Source: Rhizobium sp. BK316
GTDB taxonomy: Bacteria; Pseudomonadota; Alphaproteobacteria; Rhizobiales; Rhizobiaceae
Direction of reading: 5' to 3'
NCBI RefSeq assembly: GCF_014193695.1
Contig: NZ_JACHZR010000002.1
Coordinates: 992,001 to 1,056,000, forward strand
DNA: 64,000 nucleotides
Each line of letters opens with the position of its first letter. Within the stretch, counting starts at the first letter, position 1. Made by a program: the position numbers and the translations under genes. The notes below the pieces were generated by a model that searched no databases, had not been told where the DNA came from, and saw nothing but the letters and a program-made list of their open reading frames with translations. This document shows positions 23,715-32,347 of this stretch, one piece after another.

Positions 23715-24662
23715 TTACGCCGCCTGGGGCAGGCATATTTCGCAGATCGCTGCGACATGCCGGTGGTCGGTGCCGCAGCAGCCGCCGAGCACGCGTACCT
23801 GCGGCATGCGGCGAAGCAGGCTGCGATAGCGCCGGCCGAGATCATCAGGATCGCCCGCATCCAGCGTCTCGCTGTTATCCAGTTGCTCGTGGCTCATGGT
23901 CGAGGCATTGGCGCGAATGCCGGAGATGCGTTTCACCCAGGCGCTGCCGTGATCAAGCGCGGCCTCGAAATGCGTCGGGTGTGCGCAGTTGATCATGTAA
24001 TAGGCCGGAGACCCGCCAGTCGCCGCGTCCGTCGTCTCGATCGCATCCTGAATGCTGCGGCCGGTCACCAGCCTGCCATCCGTCTCCAGCGTGAAGGAGA
24101 TGGCGCAAGGCATGTCGAGCGCCTTGGCCGCACGCGCGATGCCGATCGCCTCGTCGATATTGGTCAGCGTGAAGGCGGCGACCATATCGGCCTCCGTGCC
24201 GGCGAACGTGTCGATCTGGAAGGCGTGGTAATCCTCCGCCTCGTCCGCGCTCATTGTACCCGCCTTGTAGCCGTCGCCACGCGGACCGATGGCGCCGCTG
24301 ATGACGATGGGTTGTTCCGGCCGCTCATAGGTGCTGCGCAAACCGATGAGCAGGTCGACCGCCTGCTGGTTTGCCGCCTGCAGGGCCTGCGTCGTGTAGC
24401 CGAGCTTCTGACCCCAGTCGGGATTGGCGCGCCATGTGGCGGTGTCGAGCACGAAGCCCGTGCCGTGCCTGCGGGCAATATCCAGATAGCGGCGATAGTA
24501 ATTCTTCGTGCGCTCACGACCGTCCTCGGAAGCCAGCAATGCGAAGGAGGCGAAATGTGGAAGATCAATGCCTTCATGGAAGATCATCGTGGTTTCCATG
24601 CCGCCATCGCTAATGAAGATACCGCCCTTTAGCTGCGGAAGCCCATGCCTGTACTTTGCCAT
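23715..24662 (-). CDS. Homocysteine S-methyltransferase-family protein
   Basis: 315-residue zinc-dependent methyltransferase domain (Pfam S-methyl_trans). The first zinc-ligand Cys is in MINCAHP and the Cys pair in LGGCCGTD. The substrate loop ISDGGMETTM is near the N-terminus. The family uses S-methylmethionine, SAM or betaine to make methionine from homocysteine. GGAGAGG precedes the ATG at 24662. A TetR-family gene is divergent across 219 bp and probably regulates it. I see no SAM riboswitch in the leader. Confidence 0.9.
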   Translation of the reverse strand: MAKYRHGLPQLKGGIFISDGGMETTMIFHEGIDLPHFASFALLASEDGRERTKNYYRRYLDIARRHGTGFVLDTATWRANPDWGQKLGYTTQALQAANQQAVDLLIGLRSTYERPEQPIVISGAIGPRGDGYKAGTMSADEAEDYHAFQIDTFAGTEADMVAAFTLTNIDEAIGIARAAKALDMPCAISFTLETDGRLVTGRSIQDAIETTDAATGGSPAYYMINCAHPTHFEAALDHGSAWVKRISGIRANASTMSHEQLDNSETLDAGDPDDLGRRYRSLLRRMPQVRVLGGCCGTDHRHVAAICEICLPQAA

Positions 24663-24855
24663 TGTGAAGCCTCTCCAATCGTGGCGCCTGAAATGACTGC
24701 CATCGATGGTGATGTTCTGACGCTTATTCGGCTGCCAAACTAGGCGACTTGCGGTATACTGCAGAGGGTTTCGAATTTTGCGGATTGAAATCAATCCCTT
24801 GCATGGGCCGATGCTGCCGGGGGCGCAAGCAGGTCCGATCCTGTTGCACTGAAAA

Positions 24856-24872
24856 CTGTACCGTGGGTACAG
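24856..24872 (+). promoter_or_regulatory. Candidate TetR operator overlapping its ribosome site
   Basis: Perfect inverted repeat CTGTACC-GTG-GGTACAG, 9 bp before the TetR ATG and running into its AGGAGGGG ribosome site. Placement suggests autorepression and possibly control of the divergent methyltransferase gene. Confidence 0.55.
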
Positions 24873-24881
24873 GAGGGGCAT

Positions 24882-25562
24882 ATGCGAAAGGGCCAGGAAA
24901 CACGGAATCGCATCCTTGATGTGGCGGAAGCAGCGGTCTTGCAGAAGGGCTTCGGCGGCACTTCCATCGAGGAACTGATCGTCGAAACCGGCATCACCAA
25001 AAGCGGCTTTTTCTACCACTTCAAGGACAAGAACGAGCTCGCGAAGGCGCTGCTCAACCGCTACATCGAGAATGACGAACGCATCTATGACGAGATCTTC
25101 AGCCGCGCGCGCGATCTGATGGATGATCCGCTGCAGTCCTTCCTGCTCGGCCTGAAACTGCTCTCCGAATTGCTCGCCGATCTGCCGAACGGCCATCCCG
25201 GCTGCCTCGTGGCGACCGTCTGCTATTACGAACGGCTCTTCGACCGCGAGATACAGGAGACCAACCGTAACGCCGTGCTCGCCTGGCGCCGCCGCTTCGG
25301 CCGCATGTTCCGTGAAATCATGGAGGTCTATACGCCGCGCGAGCCCGTCGATGTCGACCAACTCGCCGACATGGTTTCCTCGGTCTTGGAAGGCGGCATC
25401 GTTCTCTCCAAGACGCTGAAGGAGCCGAACACGCTTGCCGAACAAGTGCTGATGCTGCGCACTTTCGTGAAGATGCTGTTCCTGCCGGCCATCGAGTCGC
25501 CCCTCGTTGCCGTTAGGCGCGACCAGATCTATGGCACAGCCGGCGGCAGCGACCAGCTGTAG
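24882..25562 (+). CDS. TetR/AcrR-family transcriptional regulator
   Basis: 226-residue regulator. The N-terminal HTH is GTSIEELIVETGITKSGFFYHFKDKNELAKALL at about residues 27-59, characteristic of TetR. The all-helical C-terminal ligand domain contains Cys residues in GCLVATVCYYE. GGAGGGG precedes the ATG, overlapped by the candidate operator. Divergence from the homocysteine methyltransferase gene points to it as target; the downstream SDR (87 bp later) is another possibility. Confidence 0.92.
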   Translation: MRKGQETRNRILDVAEAAVLQKGFGGTSIEELIVETGITKSGFFYHFKDKNELAKALLNRYIENDERIYDEIFSRARDLMDDPLQSFLLGLKLLSELLADLPNGHPGCLVATVCYYERLFDREIQETNRNAVLAWRRRFGRMFREIMEVYTPREPVDVDQLADMVSSVLEGGIVLSKTLKEPNTLAEQVLMLRTFVKMLFLPAIESPLVAVRRDQIYGTAGGSDQL

Positions 25563-25649
25563 GCAGGCGATGCCATATCTCTCCCGGCAGGGAACCGATA
25601 GGTGCCTGCGCTGTTATGTTCCGCAGCACAAACCGAAGGGAGAGCGGCA

Positions 25650-26555
25650 ATGGACAGCCCCGTCACCAACGATAAGACCTTCCACGATCCGCGTGGCAAA
25701 TTTCCAAAGCCGCCCTTTCCGTCGCAGACTCAGCCCTTTCCGGGGCTGGCCCGCGACATGGAGCCGAAGCCTGACCATGGCGAGACGAGTTATCAGGGCA
25801 GTGGCCGTCTCAAGGGTCGCAAGGCGCTGATCACCGGCGGCGATTCCGGCATGGGTCGCGCCGCGGCAATTGCTTATGCCCGCGAAGGGGCCGATGTCGC
25901 AATCAGCTATCTTCCGGATGAGGAGCCCGATGCCCGGGAGGTGATCGAGCTGATTAAAAAGGAAGGACGTATCGGTATCGCACTTCCCGGCGATCTCAGG
26001 GATGAAGACTATTGCCGGAAGATCGTCGCCGAAGCCGTGCGCCAGCTCGGTGGACTTGATATTCTCGTCAACAATGCCGGGCGCCAGCAGCAGCGTCAGT
26101 CGCTTGCCGATATCTCCAGCGAGGATTTCGATGCAACGATGAAGACCAATATCTATGCGATGTTCTGGCTGACAAAAGCGGCTTTGCCTCACTTGCGCGA
26201 AGGATCGGCGATCATCCAGACGACGTCGGAACAGGCCTACGACCCCTCGGCCAATCTGGTCGACTACGCCATGACCAAGGCGGCGATGATGAATTTCACC
26301 AAATCGATGGCCAAGCAGCTGGGGCCGAAAGGCATCCGTGTGAACGGTGTCGCGCCCGGCCCGATCTGGACGCCACTGCAGGTGAGCGGCGGCCAGACGC
26401 AGGAAAAGCTGGTCAAGTTCGGCGGCAATACGCCGCTCGGACGGCCCGGCCAGCCGGCCGAACTCGCCTCGATCTACGTGCAGCTTGCCGCTGCCGATGC
26501 GAGCTATGCCACCGGTCAGATTTACGGTGCAGCCGGCGGCAGCGGACAGCCCTAG
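25650..26555 (+). CDS. SDR oxidoreductase, YghA-type
   Basis: 301-residue NAD(P)-dependent short-chain dehydrogenase with an N-terminal extension of about 50 residues rich in Pro (PKPPFPSQTQPFPG), as in YghA-type and general-stress SDRs. It carries TGGDSGMGR for the cofactor, NNAG, a Ser on strand 5 (TTSEQAYD) and the catalytic YAMTK. The substrate is probably an aldehyde or ketone. AGGGAGAG precedes the ATG. Its stop overlaps by 4 bp with the convergent DUF1697 gene. Confidence 0.92.
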   Translation: MDSPVTNDKTFHDPRGKFPKPPFPSQTQPFPGLARDMEPKPDHGETSYQGSGRLKGRKALITGGDSGMGRAAAIAYAREGADVAISYLPDEEPDAREVIELIKKEGRIGIALPGDLRDEDYCRKIVAEAVRQLGGLDILVNNAGRQQQRQSLADISSEDFDATMKTNIYAMFWLTKAALPHLREGSAIIQTTSEQAYDPSANLVDYAMTKAAMMNFTKSMAKQLGPKGIRVNGVAPGPIWTPLQVSGGQTQEKLVKFGGNTPLGRPGQPAELASIYVQLAAADASYATGQIYGAAGGSGQP

Positions 26556-27073
26556 TTGTTTTCCATCTCAGCCGCCATATCGGCGAGCTTGCGCACGGTG
26601 TTGAGGTTGCGGGAGGTCCCCGGCTTCAGCGCCGGCAGCTTCAGCTTCGAGCGGCCGGAGCCGATGGGATAGTGCACATAGATCTCGCGCCCGGCGAGCT
26701 TGGCCTCCTCGCCATCCGGTGCCACCATCTTGTCAAGCGCATCGGAGGCGGCTGCCTCCGGCAGGAAATAGACCAGCAGAAAATTGGGCTTGGCCTCGGG
26801 GAAGGGCGCCCTGGCGACGATGCCGTCGATTTCCTTGCGGCTGCGTACCATCACGCCCGGCCGCTTGCCCATCTTTTTCCCGAGAGCCGCGTCGAGCTTC
26901 TCCTCGACCGCCTTTTCGGCCTCATCCGAGCGGAACAGCACATTGCCGCTCTGGATGTAGGTCTTCACATCGGCAAAGCCGAGCTCTTCACAGAGTGCCT
27001 TCAATTCGGTCATCGGCAGGGAGCCGGTGCCGCCGACATTCACGGCTCTCAGCAGCGCGATATAGACGGCCAT
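26552..27073 (-). CDS. DUF1697-family protein
   Basis: 173-residue protein starting MAVYIALLRAVNVGGTG, the usual opening of DUF1697 proteins, with the typical TYIQSGNVLF and a C-terminal RNLNTVRKLADM. It is a two-lobe alpha/beta fold with no assigned activity. The ATG at 27073 was chosen with GGGAGG upstream. It lies 51 bp downstream of the oligopeptidase gene on the same strand. Confidence 0.9.
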   Translation of the reverse strand: MAVYIALLRAVNVGGTGSLPMTELKALCEELGFADVKTYIQSGNVLFRSDEAEKAVEEKLDAALGKKMGKRPGVMVRSRKEIDGIVARAPFPEAKPNFLLVYFLPEAAASDALDKMVAPDGEEAKLAGREIYVHYPIGSGRSKLKLPALKPGTSRNLNTVRKLADMAAEMENN

Positions 27074-27124
27074 TTCTCCCTCCCTTGATGATGTGGCGCA
27101 CACGCCGCACGCCACATCCAATCC

Positions 27125-29233
27125 TCACATCTTGCCTGCCACCTTGATCGCAAACGCATATTCGAACGCGATCTCTTCCAGTCGCTGGAAACGGCCGGAG
27201 GCGCCGCCATGGCCGGCATCCATGTTGGTCTTGAGCAGAATGGGCGCCGCGCCCGTCGTCTTGTCGCGCAGCCGCGCGACCCACTTGGCCGGCTCCCAAT
27301 AGGTGACGCGCGGGTCGGTCAGGCCACCGAGCGCCAGGATCGGCGGATAGGGCTTTGCGCCGACATTGTCATAGGGCGAATAGGCGGCGATCTGCTCGTA
27401 TTCTTCGCGGCTCTCGATCGGGTTGCCCCATTCCGGCCATTCCGGCGGGGTGAGCGGCAGCGTGTCGTCGAGCATCGTGTTCAAGACGTCGACGAAGGGA
27501 ACGGCAGCGATGAGGCCGGCGAATTTCTCCGGCGCCATGTTGGCGACCGCACCCATCAGCATGCCGCCCGCCGATCCGCCCTCGGCGATGATACCTGCGT
27601 AAGACGTGAACTTCTCCTGATTCAGATAATCAGCAGCAGCGATGAAGTCCTTGAAGGTGTTGGTCTTCTTGTCCATCTTGCCGTCTTCGTACCAGGCAAA
27701 GCCCTTGTCCTTGCCGCCGCGAATATGGGCGATGGCATAGACGAAGCCACGATCGGCAAGCGACAGGCAGTTGGTGTTGAAACCGGCCGGGATGGTGATG
27801 CCATAGGCGCCATAGCCATAGAGCAGGCAGGGCGCGGAACCGTCGAGCGGCGTGTCCTTGCGATAGAGAAGGGTGACCGGCACCTTCTCGCCATCCCATG
27901 CCGGCGCGAAGACGCGGCGGGTGACATAGTCGTCAGGATTATGGCCCGATGGCACTTCCTGCGTCTTCAAGAGCGTGCGCTCGCGGGTGACCATGTTGTA
28001 GTCGTAGAGCTGCGAGGGCGTCGTCATCGACGAATAGGAGAAGCGGATGACGTCGGTATCGTATTCCGCAGCACCCGAAAGGCCGAGCGAATAGGCTTCC
28101 TCGTCAAAAGCGATCGCATGTTCCTCGCCGGTGCGGCGATCGCGGATCATGATCTGCGGCAGGCCGTCCTTGCGCTCCAGCCACAGCAGGTGGCGGGCAT
28201 AAGCCATATGGCTGATGATGAGCGTGCCCGGCTTGTGCGGCACGACCTCGCGCCAGTTCTCCTTGCCCGGTCTGTCAACCGGCGTCTCCATGATCTTGAA
28301 ATCCTTGGCGCCGGCATCGTTGGTCAGGATGTAGAAGACGTCGCCGCCTTCTGTCAGCGAATATTCGATGCCTTCCTCGCGCACGGCAACCAGCTTCGGC
28401 TCTGCCGTCAGATCCTTGGTCGAGACCAGTCGATATTCGCTGGTCTCGTGGTCGTGGATGTCGATATAGATGAAGTCGTCGAGCAGCGAGCCGCCGACGC
28501 CCATGAAGAAGCCGGCATCCTCTTCTTCGTAAACCAGCCGGTCTTCGCTCTGCAGCGTGCCGATGACATGGTGGAAAACCTTCGACGGACGGTGGTTCTC
28601 GTCGAGGGCCGAATAGAAGAAGCTCTTACCGTCGGGCGCCCAGACCCCGCCACCGCCTGTATTCTCGATGAGATCGGGCAGATCCTCCCCACTCGTCAGA
28701 TCGCGAACCCTCAGCGTGAAGAATTCCGAGCCCTTGTCGTCATAGCCCCAGATGCCGCGGCTGTGGTCGGTGCAATGGTCGAGGCCGGCAAGACGGAAAT
28801 AGGCCTTGCCGGTGGCTTCCTTGTCGCCGTCGAGCAGGATGGCGCGGATTGTCTCGTCCTTCACGTCGCCATCGCGCGGGATGCGGAAATAGCGCGGCTG
28901 CTCGCCGCCTGTCACGTAGGACGTGCCATAGGCATAAGCGCCGTCCTTCGTCGGCACGGAGCTGTCGTCTTCCTTGATGCGTCCGCGCATCTCGGCAAAC
29001 AGCGTCTTTTGCAGCGGCTTGGTGTCTTCCATCGCCGCGTTCATGTAGCCGTTCTCGGCCTCGAGGTGCGAGCGGATTGCCGGGTCGAGGATCGAAGGAT
29101 CCTTGAACATGGCCTGCCAGTTGTCGGCCCGCAGCCAGGCATAGTCGTCGGTGCGCGTGATGCCGTGGCGCGTGTCGGAGACGGGCCTTTTTTCGGCGGC
29201 GGGCGGGGTCGGCAGGTTCTTGAAGGCGGTCAA
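27125..29233 (-). CDS. ptrB: Oligopeptidase B (S9 family serine peptidase)
   Basis: 702-residue cytoplasmic oligopeptidase with an N-terminal beta-propeller and C-terminal alpha/beta hydrolase domain. The catalytic Ser is in EGGSAGGMLM, Asp in LGGLTDPRV and His in DAGHGGASGR. Acidic residues near the active site and overall similarity favour oligopeptidase B (cleavage after Arg/Lys in short peptides) over prolyl oligopeptidase. I chose a TTG start at 29233 because GGAG lies 6 nt upstream and it gives the normal N-terminus (TAFKNLPTPP); an upstream ATG at 29299 lacks support. DUF1697 follows in the same direction. Confidence 0.93.
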   Translation of the reverse strand: MTAFKNLPTPPAAEKRPVSDTRHGITRTDDYAWLRADNWQAMFKDPSILDPAIRSHLEAENGYMNAAMEDTKPLQKTLFAEMRGRIKEDDSSVPTKDGAYAYGTSYVTGGEQPRYFRIPRDGDVKDETIRAILLDGDKEATGKAYFRLAGLDHCTDHSRGIWGYDDKGSEFFTLRVRDLTSGEDLPDLIENTGGGGVWAPDGKSFFYSALDENHRPSKVFHHVIGTLQSEDRLVYEEEDAGFFMGVGGSLLDDFIYIDIHDHETSEYRLVSTKDLTAEPKLVAVREEGIEYSLTEGGDVFYILTNDAGAKDFKIMETPVDRPGKENWREVVPHKPGTLIISHMAYARHLLWLERKDGLPQIMIRDRRTGEEHAIAFDEEAYSLGLSGAAEYDTDVIRFSYSSMTTPSQLYDYNMVTRERTLLKTQEVPSGHNPDDYVTRRVFAPAWDGEKVPVTLLYRKDTPLDGSAPCLLYGYGAYGITIPAGFNTNCLSLADRGFVYAIAHIRGGKDKGFAWYEDGKMDKKTNTFKDFIAAADYLNQEKFTSYAGIIAEGGSAGGMLMGAVANMAPEKFAGLIAAVPFVDVLNTMLDDTLPLTPPEWPEWGNPIESREEYEQIAAYSPYDNVGAKPYPPILALGGLTDPRVTYWEPAKWVARLRDKTTGAAPILLKTNMDAGHGGASGRFQRLEEIAFEYAFAIKVAGKM

Positions 29234-29464
29234 GGAAAGCTCCGTAAAGGCGGTATCGGTGGGCAAGAGATAGAGGCGCGGCGGTCCGTGATCAAGCACC
29301 AGCCGATGAACCGTCTTGGGACAAAATGGCCGGCGCGATGCCTTGATGTCACCACATTATTTAAGAATGTCCGCTAGCGCTGCGCGAAATTTACACTCGC
29401 GTCAGGCCACGGCAGGCTGCCGGCGGCGGTATGAAGAATGCATGACAGTAAAGGTTTCTCCGCA

Positions 29465-29857
29465 ATGCCGAAACATCTGGTCCTGTTTATGTCGCTCATC
29501 GGCCTTGCGGCTTCGTCCGCCTTTGCGGTTGATCCTGCCATCAAGAAGCAGCTCGAAAAGCTTGATCCCGCCACCCGCCTCGAACAGAGCTGCGACACCG
29601 AGGCCATGAGCCGCATCAACGCGGACGGCAGTGGTTTCAGGCCGGACAAGGTGATTGCCTACACCTTCAAGGATCCGATCCCGAGCGACGACCGGCTCGA
29701 AGCGCCGGGCGCCGTCTTCCGCAGCAAGGGTGACTGGTACCATCTGTCCTACACCTGCATCACCGGCCCGCAGCACATCAATGTGCGCGACCTGAAGTAC
29801 AAGATCGGGGACAAGGTGCCGAAGGATAAGTGGGCCAAATATTACCTCTACGATTGA
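29465..29857 (+). CDS. Secreted DUF930-family protein
   Basis: 130-residue exported protein with a signal peptide (MPKHLVLFMSLIGLAASSAFA). The mature part has two conserved Cys (EQSCDTEAM and SYTCITG) likely forming a disulfide, and the DUF930 pattern of an N-terminal helix (IKKQLEKLDPATRLEQ) and GDWYHLSY. DUF930 is a Rhizobiales family without known function. An ATG at 29438 is also in frame, but the one at 29465 gives the cleaner signal peptide. A palindromic repeat follows. Confidence 0.82.
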   Translation: MPKHLVLFMSLIGLAASSAFAVDPAIKKQLEKLDPATRLEQSCDTEAMSRINADGSGFRPDKVIAYTFKDPIPSDDRLEAPGAVFRSKGDWYHLSYTCITGPQHINVRDLKYKIGDKVPKDKWAKYYLYD

Positions 29858-29870
29858 GCTTTGCCCTTTC

Positions 29871-29897
29871 GCATTCCTGTGACAGGCACAGGAATGC
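29871..29897. repeat. Short hairpin related to the Mrp-operon repeat
   Basis: Perfect 11-bp arms GCATTCCTGTG/CACAGGAATGC with a 5-nt loop. The core matches the ends of the larger element at 44489-44622, so this looks like a minimal copy. It may also act as terminator for the DUF930 gene. Confidence 0.6.
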
Positions 29898-30006
29898 GGG
29901 CGGATTGAGACGCCAGCCGTGCTTCGCCGGGCGGCATCAGGCCACATGGCCCGCTTTAAATCTTTGCTTTAATTTCAGCTAAAATATCAACCGAATCTGA
30001 TTCTTC

Positions 30007-30789
30007 ATGAAGCATCTTCTTCTTGGCTCTGCACTGCTGCTTGCCGCCGCCTCGTCGGCATTTGCCGCGGAAGTTCCCCCTGCTGTGCCTGCCCATCCGC
30101 CCGTTGCCGCGGGTCCCAAGCTGGTCGAGCCGCATCTGCACATCGCCCGCTCGAACATCGCAGGCCATGCCCGCGTCGCGCTGACCTTTGACGCCTGCAT
30201 GGGCGAGGCCGATGAGCGTATTCTCTCGACGCTGGTCAACGAGCGCATCCCCGCGACGATCTTCGTCACCGCCCGCTGGCTGAAGCGCAATCCGAAGGCC
30301 GTTGCCGTCTTCCTTCGGAATCCCGATCTTTTCGAATTGGAGAACCACGGCGAGAAGCACATTCCGGCAATCGACAAGCCGGTGCTGGTCTATGGCATCC
30401 CATCCGCCGGTTCGCCCGATGCCGTCAGGCAGGAAGTCGAAGGCGGTGCTGCCGCCATGCTCGCTTCGGGCATTCCGGCACCCCACTGGTTCCGCGGTTC
30501 GACCGCTAAATATGATCTCTCTGCCATCGGCCAGATCCGCGCCATGGGCTACCGCATCGCTGGCTATTCCATAAACGGCGACGGCGGCTCGCTGCTCGGT
30601 GCTGCAGTGACGGAGAAGCGCATTTCCTCGGCTGGGGATGGCGACGTCGTCATCTCCCATATCAACCAGCCGACGCATGCGGCCGGCGAGGGTGTCGCCA
30701 GGGCACTCGTCGACCTCAAGGCCAAGGGTACCGAGTTCGTCCGCCTGCAGGATGTTGCCGATACCGGTGACGACAAGACGACGGAGTAG
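30007..30789 (+). CDS. Exported polysaccharide deacetylase-like protein
   Basis: 260-residue NodB-homology protein with a signal peptide (MKHLLLGSALLLAAASSAFA). The first motif reads LTFDACMG, where the second Asp of the usual TFDD is Ala, and the metal-binding histidine motif is ENHGEKH. A subgroup of bacterial deacetylases shares this TFDACMG motif, so activity on an N- or O-acetylated glycan is possible but not secure. It should act in the periplasm or on the cell surface. It stands alone, convergent with the AI-2E permease gene. Confidence 0.85.
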   Translation: MKHLLLGSALLLAAASSAFAAEVPPAVPAHPPVAAGPKLVEPHLHIARSNIAGHARVALTFDACMGEADERILSTLVNERIPATIFVTARWLKRNPKAVAVFLRNPDLFELENHGEKHIPAIDKPVLVYGIPSAGSPDAVRQEVEGGAAAMLASGIPAPHWFRGSTAKYDLSAIGQIRAMGYRIAGYSINGDGGSLLGAAVTEKRISSAGDGDVVISHINQPTHAAGEGVARALVDLKAKGTEFVRLQDVADTGDDKTTE

Positions 30790-30810
30790 GGCCGAAGCTT
30801 ACTCAGTTGG

Positions 30811-31977
30811 TCACTTCGGCAGTTGCGGCTGCGGTCTTTCCTCGATCAGCAGTTCATCAATGATGGTCATGACGATGAGCGAGAGCGGCAGCGCCAGCAT
30901 CGCGCCGACCGCCCCCCACATCCATGTCCAGAAGATGATCGCCAGGAAAACGATGAAGGGATTGATCTCCAGCCGCCGGCCCATGACCGCGGGAAAGACC
31001 AGGTTCTCCATCACGAGATGCACGGTGAAGAAGGCCGCAGCGGGGATAAGGCCGATGACGATACCATCATGGGCGATGATGCCGGCAATGGCCACTGCGA
31101 AGGTCATCATCGTGATGCCGAGATAGGGAATGAAGCTCGAAAGGAAGGCGAAGAAGCCCCAGAGAACAGGCATGGGCAGCCCGCCGGCATAGGCGATGAC
31201 CGTCATCATGAAGCCGAGCGCCACATAGATCAGCGAAGCCGTGGCGAAATAGACGCCAAGCGCTTGCTCCACGGCATTGATGACGCGGATGGCCGCCAGC
31301 CGCTGCGCACGGTCGCGAAAGGTCATGATGATCGTCTTGCGCAGGCTAACCCGGCTTGCAAGAAAAAGCAGCAGCGCCGCAAAGAAGATCAGCCCCTGCA
31401 CCAGCGCCGGCGTCAGGTTCGTCGTCACCAGGTGCAGCACGTTGCCGGTGTTTTCGAGCAGCGCATCGATGGACATCGGGCCGCTCTGGAAGGTCGCGGG
31501 CGTGATATGCAGCCATTCGATCCGCTCCAGATAAGGCATCACGCGCTGCGTGGTGCGGTCGATGAAACCGGGGGCCTCGTTGGCGAGCGTCGCCAGAGGT
31601 CCGGCAAGCGAATTGAAGAGCAGGAAGACGATGAACGCAACGCTGCTGGAAAGGATCACCGCATTGGCAAGCCGCGGCACGCCCATCTTCGAAAGCTTCT
31701 CCGCCGCCATCCCGAGGATCATGCCGACGACCACCGCGAGCGTGATCGGGATCAGGATCAGCGACATCAGATAGACGGCGGCAAGCCCCAGAATGCCGAA
31801 GATGCCGATAATGGCCCATGCCATGCTGACGTCGAGCCCATCCTTCTCGACACGGCGGACCGGTGCCTGCGGAAGTTCCTCCACCTCCTCCTGAAGCGTT
31901 CGTACCCATGCGCTCATATGGCGCTCGCCAAGACGGATCCTGTCAGCCTGTTTCTTGATGCCGTTGGCGATATCCAT
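30811..31977 (-). CDS. AI-2E/PerM-family permease
   Basis: 388-residue membrane protein with a cytoplasmic N-terminal region (about 50 residues, charged) and about eight hydrophobic segments in the AI-2 exporter superfamily arrangement. The central ARSGPMSIDALL-like loop is soluble, and the C-terminal segment contains IPYLGITMMTFAVAIAGI and the NPFIVFLAIIFWTWMWG motif. Members export signalling molecules or act as Na+/H+ antiporters; the substrate is unknown. I chose the ATG at 31977; an ATG at 32013 is possible. Confidence 0.9.
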   Translation of the reverse strand: MDIANGIKKQADRIRLGERHMSAWVRTLQEEVEELPQAPVRRVEKDGLDVSMAWAIIGIFGILGLAAVYLMSLILIPITLAVVVGMILGMAAEKLSKMGVPRLANAVILSSSVAFIVFLLFNSLAGPLATLANEAPGFIDRTTQRVMPYLERIEWLHITPATFQSGPMSIDALLENTGNVLHLVTTNLTPALVQGLIFFAALLLFLASRVSLRKTIIMTFRDRAQRLAAIRVINAVEQALGVYFATASLIYVALGFMMTVIAYAGGLPMPVLWGFFAFLSSFIPYLGITMMTFAVAIAGIIAHDGIVIGLIPAAAFFTVHLVMENLVFPAVMGRRLEINPFIVFLAIIFWTWMWGAVGAMLALPLSLIVMTIIDELLIEERPQPQLPK

Positions 31978-32050
31978 GTGCGATCTGTCCCCGAAGCCCC
32001 ATTGCTTCGGCAATCAACGCGCAAGGGTTCCTGCCGGTTCCGCGGGGGCT

Positions 32051-32347
32051 CTAGAGCCTTTCCTGGTTAGATTGAAGCATTCTGCCGGAGCAGGTTTGTG
32101 TCAGGGCAAAGGCTGATGGAGAAGGGCATACCCCAAGGTACGTCCGAGCCGATCGCCTTTGATCCTGGCGCAAAGATGCCCGGCCCTAGCTGGTTTGCAA
32201 GCAAACCACCGGGGTTGGCTGAAACGGGCCGCCTGATCGACCGGCCGGCTTGGCCGTAGATCTGGGCTACGACGCGCGCCGGCCGGTCAACCATCCGACT
32301 CCGTTTGAGCCAACAGAATGCTTCAATCTGACCAGGAAAGGCTCTAG
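32051..32347. mobile_element. MITE-like element with 34-bp terminal inverted repeats
   Basis: 297-bp segment bounded by 34-nt inverted repeats (32051-32084 and 32314-32347) that differ at one base; both outer ends read CTAGAGCC inward. The interior is GC-rich and contains further partial complementarity (CGACCGGCCGGC / GCCGGCCGGTC) and no gene I trust. It carries no transposase, so it fits a non-autonomous dispersed repeat. The stop codon (TAG) of the LysR gene lies inside the right terminal repeat. It fills nearly all of the intergenic space between the AI-2E and LysR genes. Confidence 0.75.

Noticed and set aside
24663..24881. SAM riboswitch upstream of the homocysteine methyltransferase
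   Set aside because: I looked for SAM-II-like pseudoknot motifs in the minus-strand leader and found none; the symmetric site present fits a TetR operator.
32067..32294. 75-codon minus-strand frame inside the terminal-repeat element
   Set aside because: It lies wholly within a repeat whose GC-rich interior gives chance frames; no ribosome site or family.
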